The notes under the pieces were generated by a model. It saw only the letters and a program-made list of their open reading frames with translations, had not been told where the DNA came from and made no database searches. 58,502 bases of DNA from Maribellus sp. YY47 (GTDB lineage Bacteria > Bacteroidota > Bacteroidia > Bacteroidales > Prolixibacteraceae). Both the position numbers and the translations under genes were made by a program. Position 1 is the first letter of the stretch. Every line of letters begins with the position of its first letter. Shown piece after piece: positions 1-8,885 of this stretch. The stretch is taken from the NCBI RefSeq assembly GCF_023111095.1, contig NZ_JALGYW010000029.1:1-58502 (forward strand), read 5' to 3'.

Positions 1-114
1 ATCCTTAGCATATCTCTACTCGACAAAACTCCTATAAAAGAAGTACTTACGAAATACGATTACAAAAATGTCAAAGAACTAAAAAATAAACAATTAATAA
101 TCAGCGGGTTTTAA
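1..114 (+). CDS. C-terminal fragment, probable DDE (IS4-like) transposase tail
   Basis: An open frame enters from the left edge and ends at the TAA at 112-114, giving 37 residues that begin ILSISLLDKTPIKEVL and end IISGF. This tail, with a hydrophobic ILSISLLDKTPI stretch, resembles from memory the C-termini of IS4/DUF4372-type transposases common in Bacteroidota. The resemblance is too short to prove. The stop lies inside a 6-bp hairpin (103-108 pairing with 118-123) that has no U-tract, so it could be an element end rather than a terminator. The N-terminal part is outside the window. Confidence 0.4.
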   Translation: MLSISLLDKTPIKEVLTKYDYKNVKELKNKQLIISGF

Positions 115-150
115 GTGCCCGCTTATGGTTCTAACTCTAAAAAATGAATC

Positions 151-627
151 ATGAAAAAAATTGCGTTACTTGTATTAGGGCTATCCTTTCTGATGATGGG
201 ATGTACCAAAGAAGACATGTATGAAAACGAAGCTGATGCTGTTTTAAAATCGGCGGAAACCAAATCCTACCAGGCTAAATTCACTGAAGACGGATACATG
301 ACACCCCTGTTTTGCAACGGAGAAATGGTAGATTATGTATCCGGAAATATTCGTTCGCACTGGCGTGTACATTACAAAGACGGGGTACGCGAATGGATCA
401 TTATCAATTTTAGCGGCACGTTAACCAGCACCAACGGAGAGGTGCTAACCATTCGCGAAACCGATAAAATAGATTTCGAAGAAGGTATGGATCCTGTCTA
501 TTTGATTCGGTGGAATATTATGGGACAAGACGGCAGTCATTACATCGGATCGGGTTATGTCGACAGGACCACCTGGGACGTAGTACCCGAAATGACGGTT
601 TGTCCACCGGAAAACCAGAAACAATAA
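151..627 (+). CDS. hypothetical lipoprotein
   Basis: This 158-residue protein has a short lysine-rich N-terminus, a hydrophobic core and the lipobox LMMGC, with the lipidated cysteine at residue 18. It is therefore expected to be a membrane-anchored lipoprotein. The mature part has no motif I recognise. It is rich in aromatic and charged residues (HWRVHYKDG, WIIINFSGT), which suggests a small beta-rich fold. It has two late cysteines, at about residues 55 and 151. It stands alone and is followed directly by a terminator hairpin. Function unknown. Confidence 0.8.
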   Translation: MKKIALLVLGLSFLMMGCTKEDMYENEADAVLKSAETKSYQAKFTEDGYMTPLFCNGEMVDYVSGNIRSHWRVHYKDGVREWIIINFSGTLTSTNGEVLTIRETDKIDFEEGMDPVYLIRWNIMGQDGSHYIGSGYVDRTTWDVVPEMTVCPPENQKQ

Positions 628-640
628 TTTGCGTATGAAG

Positions 641-668
641 AAAGGAGGTTCAGCCTCCTTTTACTTTT
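641..668 (+). terminator. rho-independent terminator after the lipoprotein gene
   Basis: The stem AAAGGAGG / CCTCCTTT around a 4-5 base loop at 641-661 is followed by a T-rich run. It lies 14 bases after the lipoprotein stop and before the osmC-like start at 682. Confidence 0.75.
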
Positions 669-681
669 TATACACCATCCG

Positions 682-1194
682 ATGAAAACAGAAGAACTAA
701 AACGGCTGCAGGCTCCGCTTAAAAAAAAGTACGCCGACGATCCCGAATCGGCCATTATTACTTTGCATGCTACGGGTAAGCTGGGCGAAGGAATTTCGTG
801 TAAAGTAGACATCGGTCGGGCACTTACCCAGGCAGGTCTGCATCCGGCAACGGGTGGCGACGGAACCATGCTTTGTTCGGGCGATCTGCTGCTCGAAGCA
901 CTGGTAGCCTGTGCCGGAGTTACACTAAATGCTGTAGCAACTTCCATCGGAGTCACCATCAAAGAAGGGAAAGTAAGGGCGGAAGGTGACCTCGATTTTA
1001 AAGGGACTTTAGGAGTTTCGAAGGAAGTTCCGGTGGGTTTTAAAAACATTCGTTTGTATTTTGAGCTCGATTGCGATGCCGACGATGAAAAGAAACAAAC
1101 CCTTCTGAAACTCACCGAACGTTATTGCGTTGTTTTTCAAACCCTTGTATCAGCCACTCCGGTAAGTACCAATATTCACGCATTAAAACAATAA
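682..1194 (+). CDS. OsmC family protein
   Basis: This 170-residue protein is of the OsmC/Ohr fold, whose members are thiol-dependent peroxidases acting on organic hydroperoxides in the cytoplasm. The expected pair of reactive cysteines is visible: C77 in LVACAGVTLN and C149 in ERYCVVFQ. The family signature of a GG/GDxxLxALxxCxGV stretch is present around residues 58-80. The N-terminal extension of about 25 residues is slightly long for the family. A second, different OsmC paralogue lies at 28056-28472. The gene is alone between a terminator and an acyltransferase gene. Substrate specificity cannot be read from the sequence. Confidence 0.88.
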   Translation: MKTEELKRLQAPLKKKYADDPESAIITLHATGKLGEGISCKVDIGRALTQAGLHPATGGDGTMLCSGDLLLEALVACAGVTLNAVATSIGVTIKEGKVRAEGDLDFKGTLGVSKEVPVGFKNIRLYFELDCDADDEKKQTLLKLTERYCVVFQTLVSATPVSTNIHALKQ

Positions 1195-1296
1195 CAGACA
1201 GAAACTCCCAACAAACGAATCAAAACCTACTGCCCGGCTTCTGCAAAAGGTATCTACTTTTTTATACCTTTAAACCACTCAAAATCAAAACAGTAA

Positions 1297-2406
1297 ATGA
1301 CCAGTAAGCGCCTTTATTACATCGACAACCTCCGGATTTTCCTGATCAGTCTGGTGGTTCTTCATCATCTTGCCATTACCTACGGAGCCCCTGGTGGATG
1401 GTATTACAACGAAGCAGAAGCCGGACTTCCGGAGATCATACCCTTGTCGATGTTTGTGGCTTCGAACCAGGCCTTTTTTATGGGGATGTTCTTCTTTATC
1501 TCTGCATTTTTCCTGGTTCCGTCGCTCCAACGCAAAGGCACCGGGCGTTTTGTTTCCGACAGGCTGATCCGCCTGGGAATTCCGACCGTGCTTTTCTTTT
1601 TTATTTTGAATCCCCTGACCAACTTTATTGCCAACCACTATATCCGCAAGCAGGAGCCCGGCCTACTCGAACATATTTTTTCGGGGCGTACCTTTGGTTT
1701 CGGCCCCATGTGGTTTGTGGAAGCGTTGTTGATCTTCACGGCCTTTTATCTTCTAATCAGAATGACTCCCCTAAAAATCCGTATCCCTTTTCCCGGAACA
1801 AAAAAAATCCTATCCGCAGCTCTTTTAATCGGAATGGCGCAGTTTATCATCCGTATTTGGCTGCCCGTTGGCTGGAGCTGGAGTTTTACAAACTTTCAGT
1901 TTCCGTTCTTTGTGCAGTACATTGTTCTGTTTGCTATTGGAACCATAGCCTGGCAAAACAACTGGTTGGAACATTTTAACCGAAAAATGGGAATACAGTG
2001 GTTCCTTTTTGCACAAGCGCTTATTTTTATTGGCTTTCCGGCGGTATTTTTAGGGGGCAAAGCAATAAGCTCCGGACTTGATCCTTTTATGGGAGGCCTT
2101 ACCTATCAATCCTTTTCGTATGCTTTGTGGGAACAATTGGTGGGTTTTTCGTTGATCATGGGTTTACTCGGAATTTTTAAAGACCGGTTTAACGCTCAGC
2201 CAAAATTCGCCCGGCACTTATCCGAAAGCGCTTACGGTGTATTTGTTTTTCATGCCCCTCTGATTGTTGCTTTAAGCGCTGTTTTTCTGCCACTTTCCAT
2301 TCCGCCCTACCTTAAATTTCTGGTTCTGGCACCTTTGGCTTTGCTGCTCACTTTTCTTACCGCCTGGCTGGTCAAGCAACTTCCGGTATTCAAAAAGATA
2401 TTTTAA
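1297..2406 (+). CDS. acyltransferase 3 family integral membrane protein
   Basis: The 369-residue protein has about ten hydrophobic segments. It begins with the family's typical YYIDNLRIFLISLVVLHH, in which the histidines at about 22-23 are in the position of the catalytic histidine of acyltransferase 3 (PF01757). Members move O-acyl groups, often acetyl or succinyl, onto extracytoplasmic sugars or lipids. The closest layout I recall is the MdoC/OpgC-like subgroup, with a long loop holding GAPGGWYYNE after the first helix. No polysaccharide genes are adjacent, so the acceptor is unknown. The ATG at 1297 gives the expected N-terminus. Confidence 0.85.
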   Translation: MTSKRLYYIDNLRIFLISLVVLHHLAITYGAPGGWYYNEAEAGLPEIIPLSMFVASNQAFFMGMFFFISAFFLVPSLQRKGTGRFVSDRLIRLGIPTVLFFFILNPLTNFIANHYIRKQEPGLLEHIFSGRTFGFGPMWFVEALLIFTAFYLLIRMTPLKIRIPFPGTKKILSAALLIGMAQFIIRIWLPVGWSWSFTNFQFPFFVQYIVLFAIGTIAWQNNWLEHFNRKMGIQWFLFAQALIFIGFPAVFLGGKAISSGLDPFMGGLTYQSFSYALWEQLVGFSLIMGLLGIFKDRFNAQPKFARHLSESAYGVFVFHAPLIVALSAVFLPLSIPPYLKFLVLAPLALLLTFLTAWLVKQLPVFKKIF

Positions 2407-2494
2407 ACTAAGCACACTCCCCAGCGATTTCATATTGGTTGAAAATTGCATCTCACAGAAAATCTACATCTTTACCGGAAAGTAAAAAGAGAAG

Positions 2495-3490
2495 ATGTCA
2501 GATAAATTCAGGCGAATTATTCGCACTGTAGTTCCCGATCCATTTATTGCCGGAATCCTGTTGATGATTTTGCTGGCCCGTTTTTTCCCAGGTGTTGGAG
2601 CAGAAGGCAGCACTATTGAATTACGGGTGCTGATTAAATACGGCATTACCCTGCTTTTCTTTTTCTACGGACTGAAACTCGATCCGGCACGATTAAAACA
2701 TGACCTTGGAAACTGGCGACTTCATGTTGTTATTCAGGCTATCACTTTTCTTGTGTTTCCGTTTTTACTGCTTTTATTCTACCCGCTTTTCAGGGGAAGC
2801 GACCAGAAAATTTTATGGCTGGCTGTTTTCTTTCTGGCAGCTTTACCCAGCACCGTTTCTTCATCGGTGGTGATGGTTTCCATAGCCGGGGGAAATATTC
2901 CGGCAGCCATTTTTAATGCCAGCATTTCAGGAGTGATCGGCATCATTCTTACACCTGCCTGGATGGGGCTTTTCCTCGATCAGCAAGCCGGTTCATTTTC
3001 ATTCGGTCCTGTAATTCGCGATCTAACGTTGCAAGTGCTGGTACCGGTAATAGTAGGACTTATTCTGCATCGTTCCTGGGGGGACTGGGCCAACCGCAAC
3101 CGGAAACGCATCAGTTGGTTTGACAAATCAGTGATTCTTACCATTGTTTACCGCAGTTTCAGCGAATCGTTTACCAACGGCATTTTCACTAGTATTCCGG
3201 TGCATTCACTCCTTATTTTGTCTGCAGGTGTCATCGCCCTTTTCTTTATCGTTTTTGAAGGAACCAAATACCTTACCCGCAAACTGCATCTCAACCGCGA
3301 AGACCGGATCACCGTTCTTTTTTGTGGTTCGAAGAAATCGCTGGTTCACGGTTCGGTGATGGTAGGAGTTCTCTTTGCAGGAAGTACTTTGGGCAGTCTG
3401 TTCCTGGTTCCGGTGATGATCTATCATGCTTTTCAGCTGTTTTACATCAGTGTTGTGGCCGGAAAGTATGGCCGCGAAATTCAACATTAA
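2495..3490 (+). CDS. SBF-like (bile acid:sodium symporter fold) transporter, YfeH type
   Basis: This 331-residue polytopic protein has about nine to ten helices. Its length and motifs (GLKLDPARL near residue 60, LAALPSTVSSSVVMVSIAGGN near 125, then an unwound SGVIGIILTP segment) match the SBF-like CPA/YfeH family (PF13593). These are putative sodium-coupled carriers of organic anions, and their physiological substrates are mostly unknown. The C-terminal half carries FCGSKKSLVHGSVM, also typical of the family. It stands alone between the acyltransferase and GH5 genes. Confidence 0.85.
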   Translation: MSDKFRRIIRTVVPDPFIAGILLMILLARFFPGVGAEGSTIELRVLIKYGITLLFFFYGLKLDPARLKHDLGNWRLHVVIQAITFLVFPFLLLLFYPLFRGSDQKILWLAVFFLAALPSTVSSSVVMVSIAGGNIPAAIFNASISGVIGIILTPAWMGLFLDQQAGSFSFGPVIRDLTLQVLVPVIVGLILHRSWGDWANRNRKRISWFDKSVILTIVYRSFSESFTNGIFTSIPVHSLLILSAGVIALFFIVFEGTKYLTRKLHLNREDRITVLFCGSKKSLVHGSVMVGVLFAGSTLGSLFLVPVMIYHAFQLFYISVVAGKYGREIQH

Positions 3491-3693
3491 CAGCCACATT
3501 TCCACTGCTTTCCTCCTTTTGAGTTTTCCGCTGCAAATGATATCTTTACAAGAGTCATTTATAATCAGAACCAATGAAACGCAAATGAATTTTCTTCATT
3601 CTAAATTCAAAAACAAGAATGATTAAAATTTATGTGAGTTCCTGAATGTCTTCAAATTTTTTGAACATTCAGAAATCAAAAAATTTTATACAG

Positions 3694-4836
3694 ATGAAAC
3701 GAAGACATTTTCTGCAAACCGCAGGTACTGCTGCAACTGCCGTTAGCTTATCAGGACTTTCAGCTTTTACTTCCCCTGCAAGTGTCAAAAATCCGCTGCC
3801 GCGCTGGAAAGGATTTAATCTGCTCGATTATTTTGCTCCCGCCCTGAATGGTGGAGGACGACCACAAACCACCGAAGAACAATTTAAATGGATGGCCGAC
3901 TGGGGTTTTGATTTTGTGCGTCTTCCGATGGCTTATCCCCGATATATTGATTTCGATCAGCAACGAAATATTACACCCGACGATGTGCTCAAAATCAACG
4001 AAAAGGAAGTTGATAAAATTGAAGCACTGGTTGACAAGGCCAACAAACACGGACTTCATATTAGCCTGAACCTGCACCGGGCACCGGGCTTTTGTGTGAA
4101 TGCCGGGTTTAACGAACCGTACAATCTCTGGCAGGACAAAGAGGCGCAGGAAGCCTTTTATTTCCATTGGGGAATGTGGGCCAAACGTTTTGCATCCAAA
4201 ACTCCCGACCAGATCAGTTTCGACCTGGTAAACGAGCCCTGCACCCGCGAAGATATGAACGATCAGTTTTCAAAACGGGGAGCCATCCCGGGGGCTTTGT
4301 ACCGCGAAGTGGCTCAAAAAGCCCTGAACACTATCCGGCAATACAACCCGAAACACCGTGTAATGGCCGACGGAAATAACGTGGGCAGCGATGTGATCCC
4401 CGAGTTGTTTGATCTGGAAATCGGACAAAGTTGCCGCGGTTATTTTCCTCATTATATCTCGCATTACCGCGCACCGTGGGTATTCAAAAATCCGGATGAC
4501 GCGCCAAAACCCGTTTGGCCGGGAACCATTGACGGAAAGTATTTCGACCGCAGCAGTATCGAGAAATTCTATGCGCCCTGGATTGAAGCTGTGCAAAAAG
4601 GAGTGGGTGTGCACTGTGGCGAATGTGGTTGCTGGCAGGAAACCCCGCACGATGTTTTCCTGGCCTGGTTTAACGATGTGCTGGATGTGCTGACCCAGCA
4701 TGGAATCGGATATGCACTTTGGGAATTTAACGGAACTTTCGGCTTACTGAATTCCGGAAGAAAGGATGTGGATTACGAAGACTGGTACGGCCAGAAACTC
4801 GACCGTGGCCTGCTGAATTTACTCATGAAATATTAA
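3694..4836 (+). CDS. glycoside hydrolase family 5 protein with Tat signal
   Basis: A secreted retaining glycosidase of 380 residues. The start at 3694 is preferred over the upstream ATG at 3646 because it puts a twin-arginine signal (MKRRHFLQTAG) at the extreme N-terminus. The GH5 acid/base glutamate is E181 in FDLVNEPC. The likely nucleophile is E310 in VHCGECGCW. Supporting motifs are RLPMAYPRY at 77-84 and SLNLHRAPG at 124-132. The cluster of cysteines around the nucleophile (CGECGC) is unusual and may bond after export. No SusC/SusD pair or other glycosidase is adjacent, so this is not part of a classical polysaccharide locus here. Substrate (beta-glucan or mannan-type) is not decidable. 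Confidence 0.88.
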   Translation: MKRRHFLQTAGTAATAVSLSGLSAFTSPASVKNPLPRWKGFNLLDYFAPALNGGGRPQTTEEQFKWMADWGFDFVRLPMAYPRYIDFDQQRNITPDDVLKINEKEVDKIEALVDKANKHGLHISLNLHRAPGFCVNAGFNEPYNLWQDKEAQEAFYFHWGMWAKRFASKTPDQISFDLVNEPCTREDMNDQFSKRGAIPGALYREVAQKALNTIRQYNPKHRVMADGNNVGSDVIPELFDLEIGQSCRGYFPHYISHYRAPWVFKNPDDAPKPVWPGTIDGKYFDRSSIEKFYAPWIEAVQKGVGVHCGECGCWQETPHDVFLAWFNDVLDVLTQHGIGYALWEFNGTFGLLNSGRKDVDYEDWYGQKLDRGLLNLLMKY

Positions 4837-4869
4837 TTCTTCCCATAGAAATTCTGCTTACAATGAACG

Positions 4870-4900
4870 TTTGTAGTTATTGGCGTGTTTTCTATCTTTA
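4870..4900 (+). promoter_or_regulatory. Bacteroidota-type promoter of the adenine deaminase gene
   Basis: TTTG at 4870-4873 and TATCTTTA at 4893-4900 are separated by 19 bases. This fits the -33 TTTG / -7 TAnnTTTG pattern of the phylum with one mismatch in the -7 box. The ATG at 4916 follows by 15 bases, which supports that start over an in-frame ATG at 4880 that would lie inside the promoter. Confidence 0.6.
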
Positions 4901-4915
4901 ACAAAAGAAAGAACA

Positions 4916-5923
4916 ATGCAGACAGAAAATCTAACGGCACTTATTCAGGCCATTCCGAAAGCCGAATTACACGTACATATTGAAGGGACTTTTGAACCCG
5001 AATTGATTTTTGCTTTGGCAGAACGAAACAGTATTCCGTTAAAATACGCGGGCGTTGAAGCGCTTCGTAAAGCTTACGAGTTTAAAAACCTGCAAGAGTT
5101 TCTCAATATTTATTACCAGGGAGCAAACGTATTGTTGCAGGAACAGGATTTTTATGATCTGACCATGGCTTACCTGAGTCGTTGCCGCGAAGAAAACATT
5201 GTGCATACCGAAGTGTTTTTTGATCCGCAAACCCATACACATCGCGGAGTTGCGTTGGATACAGTGGTTAACGGGATTCAGAAAGCATTGAATGATGCAC
5301 GCGAACAATGGGGAATTACCAGCCTGTTGATTCCAAATTTCCTGCGTCATCTGAGTGAAGAAGATGCGATTTCCACTTTCAGGGAATGTCTGCCGTTTCG
5401 CGAATATTTTGCCGGATTTGGCCTTGATTCTTCCGAGTTAGGTCACCCGCCCATCAAATTTGAGCGGGTTTTTGAAATGGTTCGTAAAGAAGGCTTTCGT
5501 GTGGTAGTACATGCCGGCGAAGAAGGCCCCGCACAAAATATTTGGGACAGCCTGAACTTACTGCATGCCGAACGTATCGATCACGGTGTGCGTTCCATCG
5601 ACGATCCGGAGTTGCTGAAGGAACTCGCCAAACGTCAGACTCCGTTGACGGTTTGTCCGCTTTCCAATTTAAAACTAAAAGTGGTGGACAATTTGAAGGA
5701 TCATCCCCTAAAAAAAATGCTCGATGCGGGTATTATGGCAACTGTAAATTCTGACGATCCGGCTTATTTTGGTGGCTATCTGAACCAGAATTTCCGGAAA
5801 ACGGCTGAAGCACTGAAGCTATCAAAAGAAGAAATACTAAAGCTTGCCAAAAACAGTTTTAAAGCCAGCTTCCTCAGCGAACATGAAAAAGAGCGATGGA
5901 TCGCTGAACTCGCTGCTTTTTGA
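4916..5923 (+). CDS. adenine deaminase (adenosine-deaminase-fold, Aah1 type)
   Basis: A 335-residue zinc amidohydrolase converting adenine to hypoxanthine in purine salvage. Metal and catalytic motifs of the ADA fold are intact: H19 and H21 in AELHVHIEGT, H199 and E202 in VVHAGEEGP, H223 in ERIDHGVR, and the pair D280-D281 in NSDDPAYFGG. Several stretches (IEGTFEPELIFALAERN, FDPQTHTHRG, HAGEEGPAQNIWD, TVCPLSNLKL) match what I recall of characterised bacterial and fungal adenine deaminases better than true adenosine deaminases. The name adenosine deaminase would therefore probably be wrong. The ATG at 4916 is chosen because of the promoter just upstream. Adenine phosphoribosyltransferase, the competing salvage route, lies at 49.4 kb. 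Confidence 0.85.
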   Translation: MQTENLTALIQAIPKAELHVHIEGTFEPELIFALAERNSIPLKYAGVEALRKAYEFKNLQEFLNIYYQGANVLLQEQDFYDLTMAYLSRCREENIVHTEVFFDPQTHTHRGVALDTVVNGIQKALNDAREQWGITSLLIPNFLRHLSEEDAISTFRECLPFREYFAGFGLDSSELGHPPIKFERVFEMVRKEGFRVVVHAGEEGPAQNIWDSLNLLHAERIDHGVRSIDDPELLKELAKRQTPLTVCPLSNLKLKVVDNLKDHPLKKMLDAGIMATVNSDDPAYFGGYLNQNFRKTAEALKLSKEEILKLAKNSFKASFLSEHEKERWIAELAAF

Positions 5924-5933
5924 GCAAACTTCG

Positions 5934-8315
5934 TTAAAACGAAACAATAACACCGATGGTGGGAAGCACCGTTCCCGATTTGTTTTCAATCACATTTAGC
6001 TGATAGCGGGTACCGTTGTCGGTCAGCAGAAAATTACCACTGGCATCGGTTGCCCGCACCACAATATCGTTGGTTTTGGCCTGAAAATTATACAGATTCT
6101 GAATGTCGATGTAAAACTTGGTCGTGATCTTTTCTCCGTAAATAGCCTTATCTACCCGCACATCCAGCTGATGAAAAGCAGGCTGACGCTCGCTGTTAAG
6201 ACGCGAAAAATCGTAGTAAGGGCCGCCACTCAGGTTCCAGGCTTCCACCAGCGACGACTTGTCCAAATCCCACGGAGTGTAAGGCAAAGCTCCCACATAC
6301 CGCCAGCGGGCTCCAAGGCTCCAGCCTTTTTTCAGGTCTTTGGTAGTGGTCAAAACGAGCAAATGCTGGCTGTCCCAGCTCGAAGGAATATATTGTTGGC
6401 TGCCGTTTTTAAACTCGCTGCGCACCAGCGTGTAAGAAAGGTTGAAATTAAAGCCCTCACTCGAATTAATGCGTGCCTGAAATTCCGCCCCGTAAGCTCT
6501 TCCTTCAGAGCTTGAAACCACTTCCTCATCACCAATCACACCATAATCGGCTCCCTTATTCGCCAGGCTGATCTGGTCTTTCACCGAAAACGGATAGTCG
6601 GCATAGCTTTTCCAAAATGCTTCAGCCGAAAGCTGAACCGTTGATTTGGGTCGAAATTCAAGCCCTCCAATCAAATGATCCACTGAAATATATTTCAGCT
6701 TGTTTTGCTTGTTCACCAGCACATCGTCCTGTTTGAAACCCAGCGAAGTGTACGACGGCAACTGGTAATAGCGCCCCGTGTTAAAATTAAGACTCCATTG
6801 CGGGCTCAGTTTGTACGAAGCCGAAAACCGAGGAGAGATCTGTTCCAGCAGGTTGTTCATGCTGGCCGAGTAATTGTTGGCGTCGGTACGTACACCCAGC
6901 GAGAGCGCCAACCGTTCGTCAAAAACATTTTTACTAAGCTGAAAAAAGAGCGAATATTTTAGCAACGAAAGATCGGCGTCGTAATTTACCTGTTGCAATT
7001 CTCCTTCGTAAAAACGCCCTGAAACTGTGTTGTTCAGATAATTGACCACGTCAAGCCCTGCACCAAAGTTCAGCTTAAACCCGTCGATGCGGGAAGTGTT
7101 CTCGAGCCTGATCTTATTCTCTACTTCCTGCGATTCATAATCCAAAATCCGGTTATCCACGGTACTTTTGTCATTATCCAGGTACTTATCCGACAGGTTT
7201 TTCAACTGACTGCGGCTTACCACAAAAGTCTGATAGCTATTGTCGCGGTAATGCTTGTAAACAGCTCCCACAGTGTAGCTCCACTGGCGGTTCTCGGGCA
7301 GCTGGCTCAAAATGTATTGCTGTTCCTCATCCGGGTTTTCGATATCCAGATTCAGCTTATTCACATCGTAGGCCCCCAGCCCGATCAGCGTAAGTTCATT
7401 TTTTTGATCGAAACGGGTACGCACCTTAAACTGCATATCCGTGAAATTGGGCAGAAACGGCAGTTCCAAAGCGCTGAACAACAATTGCAGATACGAACGG
7501 CGCACCGAAAAAACATAGTTGGTTTTCTCGCCCAGCGGCCCGTCAAGGGTAGCAGCCACTTCCGAAGCACCGAGCGTTCCGTGAAACTGCATCTTCTCTT
7601 CGTTGCCGTCGATTTGCCTGAACTCCAGCACTCCACTTAAAGCATTGCCACGATTGGCAGGGAAAGCACCTGAGTAATAATTCACTTCCCGGATAAAATC
7701 GGCATTCAAAATACCCACCGGGCCCCCCGAAGCACCCTGTGTGGAGAAATGATTGATGTTGGGAATTTCCACATCGTCGAGAAAAAAGCGGCTTTCTGAA
7801 GGCCCGCCCCCCCGGATGATCACATCGTTGCGGTAAGCCGGCGTGGACTGAACTCCGGGAAAAGATTGAATAATACGCGAAACATCGCGGTTGGCACCCG
7901 GGCTTTTCTCTATCTCTCCCACCCCGATCGTCCGCATCGACAAGGGGCTTTCCATCGTCACCCGAAAAGGAGAAGCTTTAACCGTTACCTCATCAATGTT
8001 CTCGCGGCTTTTTTCCATCTTAATTTCGATGTAAGCATTACCGGCCTGCCGAACTTCCGTTTCAGATGAAATCACTTTCCGGTATCCCACAAACGACGCC
8101 TCTACCCGAATAAATCCGGACTCAAGACCTTTCAAAACAAAATGACCTTCGGTATCGGTAACCGTCCCAATACCCGTTCCGGCCACCACCACATTTACAA
8201 ACGGAAGCGGTTCGTTACTGGTGGCATCTACCACTTTACCACTTAAACTTGCTTTTTGCGCCCAGGAGCATACAGGAAAAATAAGCAGGTATATAAAAAC
8301 ATGAATGATTCTCAT
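5934..8315 (-). CDS. TonB-dependent receptor with carboxypeptidase-regulatory-like domain
   Basis: A 793-residue outer-membrane receptor. In order it has a signal peptide (about 1-20, ending SWAQ), a CarboxypepD-reg-like beta sandwich at about 22-105 (SGKVVDATSNEPLPFVNVVV), a plug domain with IIRGGGPSESRFFLDDVEIPN, and a long 22-strand barrel ending in an aromatic residue (GVIVSF). It lacks SusC length and a SusD partner, so it resembles metal or small-molecule receptors more than glycan importers. It is monocistronic and convergent with the adenine deaminase gene. The ligand is unknown. Confidence 0.9.
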   Translation of the reverse strand: MRIIHVFIYLLIFPVCSWAQKASLSGKVVDATSNEPLPFVNVVVAGTGIGTVTDTEGHFVLKGLESGFIRVEASFVGYRKVISSETEVRQAGNAYIEIKMEKSRENIDEVTVKASPFRVTMESPLSMRTIGVGEIEKSPGANRDVSRIIQSFPGVQSTPAYRNDVIIRGGGPSESRFFLDDVEIPNINHFSTQGASGGPVGILNADFIREVNYYSGAFPANRGNALSGVLEFRQIDGNEEKMQFHGTLGASEVAATLDGPLGEKTNYVFSVRRSYLQLLFSALELPFLPNFTDMQFKVRTRFDQKNELTLIGLGAYDVNKLNLDIENPDEEQQYILSQLPENRQWSYTVGAVYKHYRDNSYQTFVVSRSQLKNLSDKYLDNDKSTVDNRILDYESQEVENKIRLENTSRIDGFKLNFGAGLDVVNYLNNTVSGRFYEGELQQVNYDADLSLLKYSLFFQLSKNVFDERLALSLGVRTDANNYSASMNNLLEQISPRFSASYKLSPQWSLNFNTGRYYQLPSYTSLGFKQDDVLVNKQNKLKYISVDHLIGGLEFRPKSTVQLSAEAFWKSYADYPFSVKDQISLANKGADYGVIGDEEVVSSSEGRAYGAEFQARINSSEGFNFNLSYTLVRSEFKNGSQQYIPSSWDSQHLLVLTTTKDLKKGWSLGARWRYVGALPYTPWDLDKSSLVEAWNLSGGPYYDFSRLNSERQPAFHQLDVRVDKAIYGEKITTKFYIDIQNLYNFQAKTNDIVVRATDASGNFLLTDNGTRYQLNVIENKSGTVLPTIGVIVSF

Positions 8316-8418
8316 TTGTTCTGTTCAATTTTTATTGCAAAATACTAAACAATGTCAAATCTCAAAAGTTGAGAGTTACTTCCCTTTTTATACCTTAGCA
8401 AAGCAAAATCAAAAATTT

Positions 8419-8874
8419 ATGCGTGTAGTTATTCAGAAAGTAAAAGAAGCCTCCGTTACTGTTGAAGGAGAAAAGATTTCGGCAATAGAGACAGGACTGC
8501 TGGTCCTGGTGGGTATCGAAAGCGAAGATACAGAGGAAGATATATCGTACCTGGTAAAAAAGATAGCTCAGCTTCGCGTTTTTGATGATGAGAACGGGGT
8601 GATGAATTTATCAGTACAGGATGTGGGGGGCGATGTAATTGTTGTCAGCCAGTTTACGCTTCAGGCCAGCACCAAAAAAGGAAACCGGCCCTCGTACATT
8701 CGTGCGGCGCGGCCCGAGTTTTCCATCCCGATGTACGAGAAATTTGTGGCTTCGATGGAAGAAGCGCTGGGTAAAAAAGTTGGCACCGGTAAGTTTGGCG
8801 CCATGATGGAGGTAGCCCTGGTGAACGACGGTCCGGTAACCATTATCATTGATTCAAAACAAAAGGATTTTTAA
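8419..8874 (+). CDS. dtd: D-aminoacyl-tRNA deacylase
   Basis: This 151-residue enzyme hydrolyses D-amino acids and glycine mischarged on tRNA. The N-terminus MRVVIQKVKEASVTVEGE is diagnostic, so the start is the ATG at 8419 rather than the open frame extending upstream. The two active-site motifs are present: SQFTLQASTKKGNRPS at about 81-96 and the cross-subunit Gly-cisPro motif NDGPVTIII near the C-terminus. It heads a two-gene unit with the mazG-like gene 11 bases downstream, a pairing that places tRNA and nucleotide-pool quality control together. Confidence 0.95.
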   Translation: MRVVIQKVKEASVTVEGEKISAIETGLLVLVGIESEDTEEDISYLVKKIAQLRVFDDENGVMNLSVQDVGGDVIVVSQFTLQASTKKGNRPSYIRAARPEFSIPMYEKFVASMEEALGKKVGTGKFGAMMEVALVNDGPVTIIIDSKQKDF

Positions 8875-8885
8875 TTTTTCAGGAA

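Noticed and set aside
103-123. Hairpin AGCGGG / CCCGCT considered as a terminator
   Set aside because: No U-tract follows and the arm includes the stop region; could be an element end instead, so not listed separately.
555-1115. 186-residue open frame antisense to the first OsmC gene
   Set aside because: Serine-rich low-complexity translation, opposite a well-supported OsmC gene and across a terminator hairpin.
7153-7161. TTATCCACG, resembling a DnaA box
   Set aside because: Single imperfect copy inside a TonB receptor gene, with no cluster and no AT-rich unwinding region beside it.
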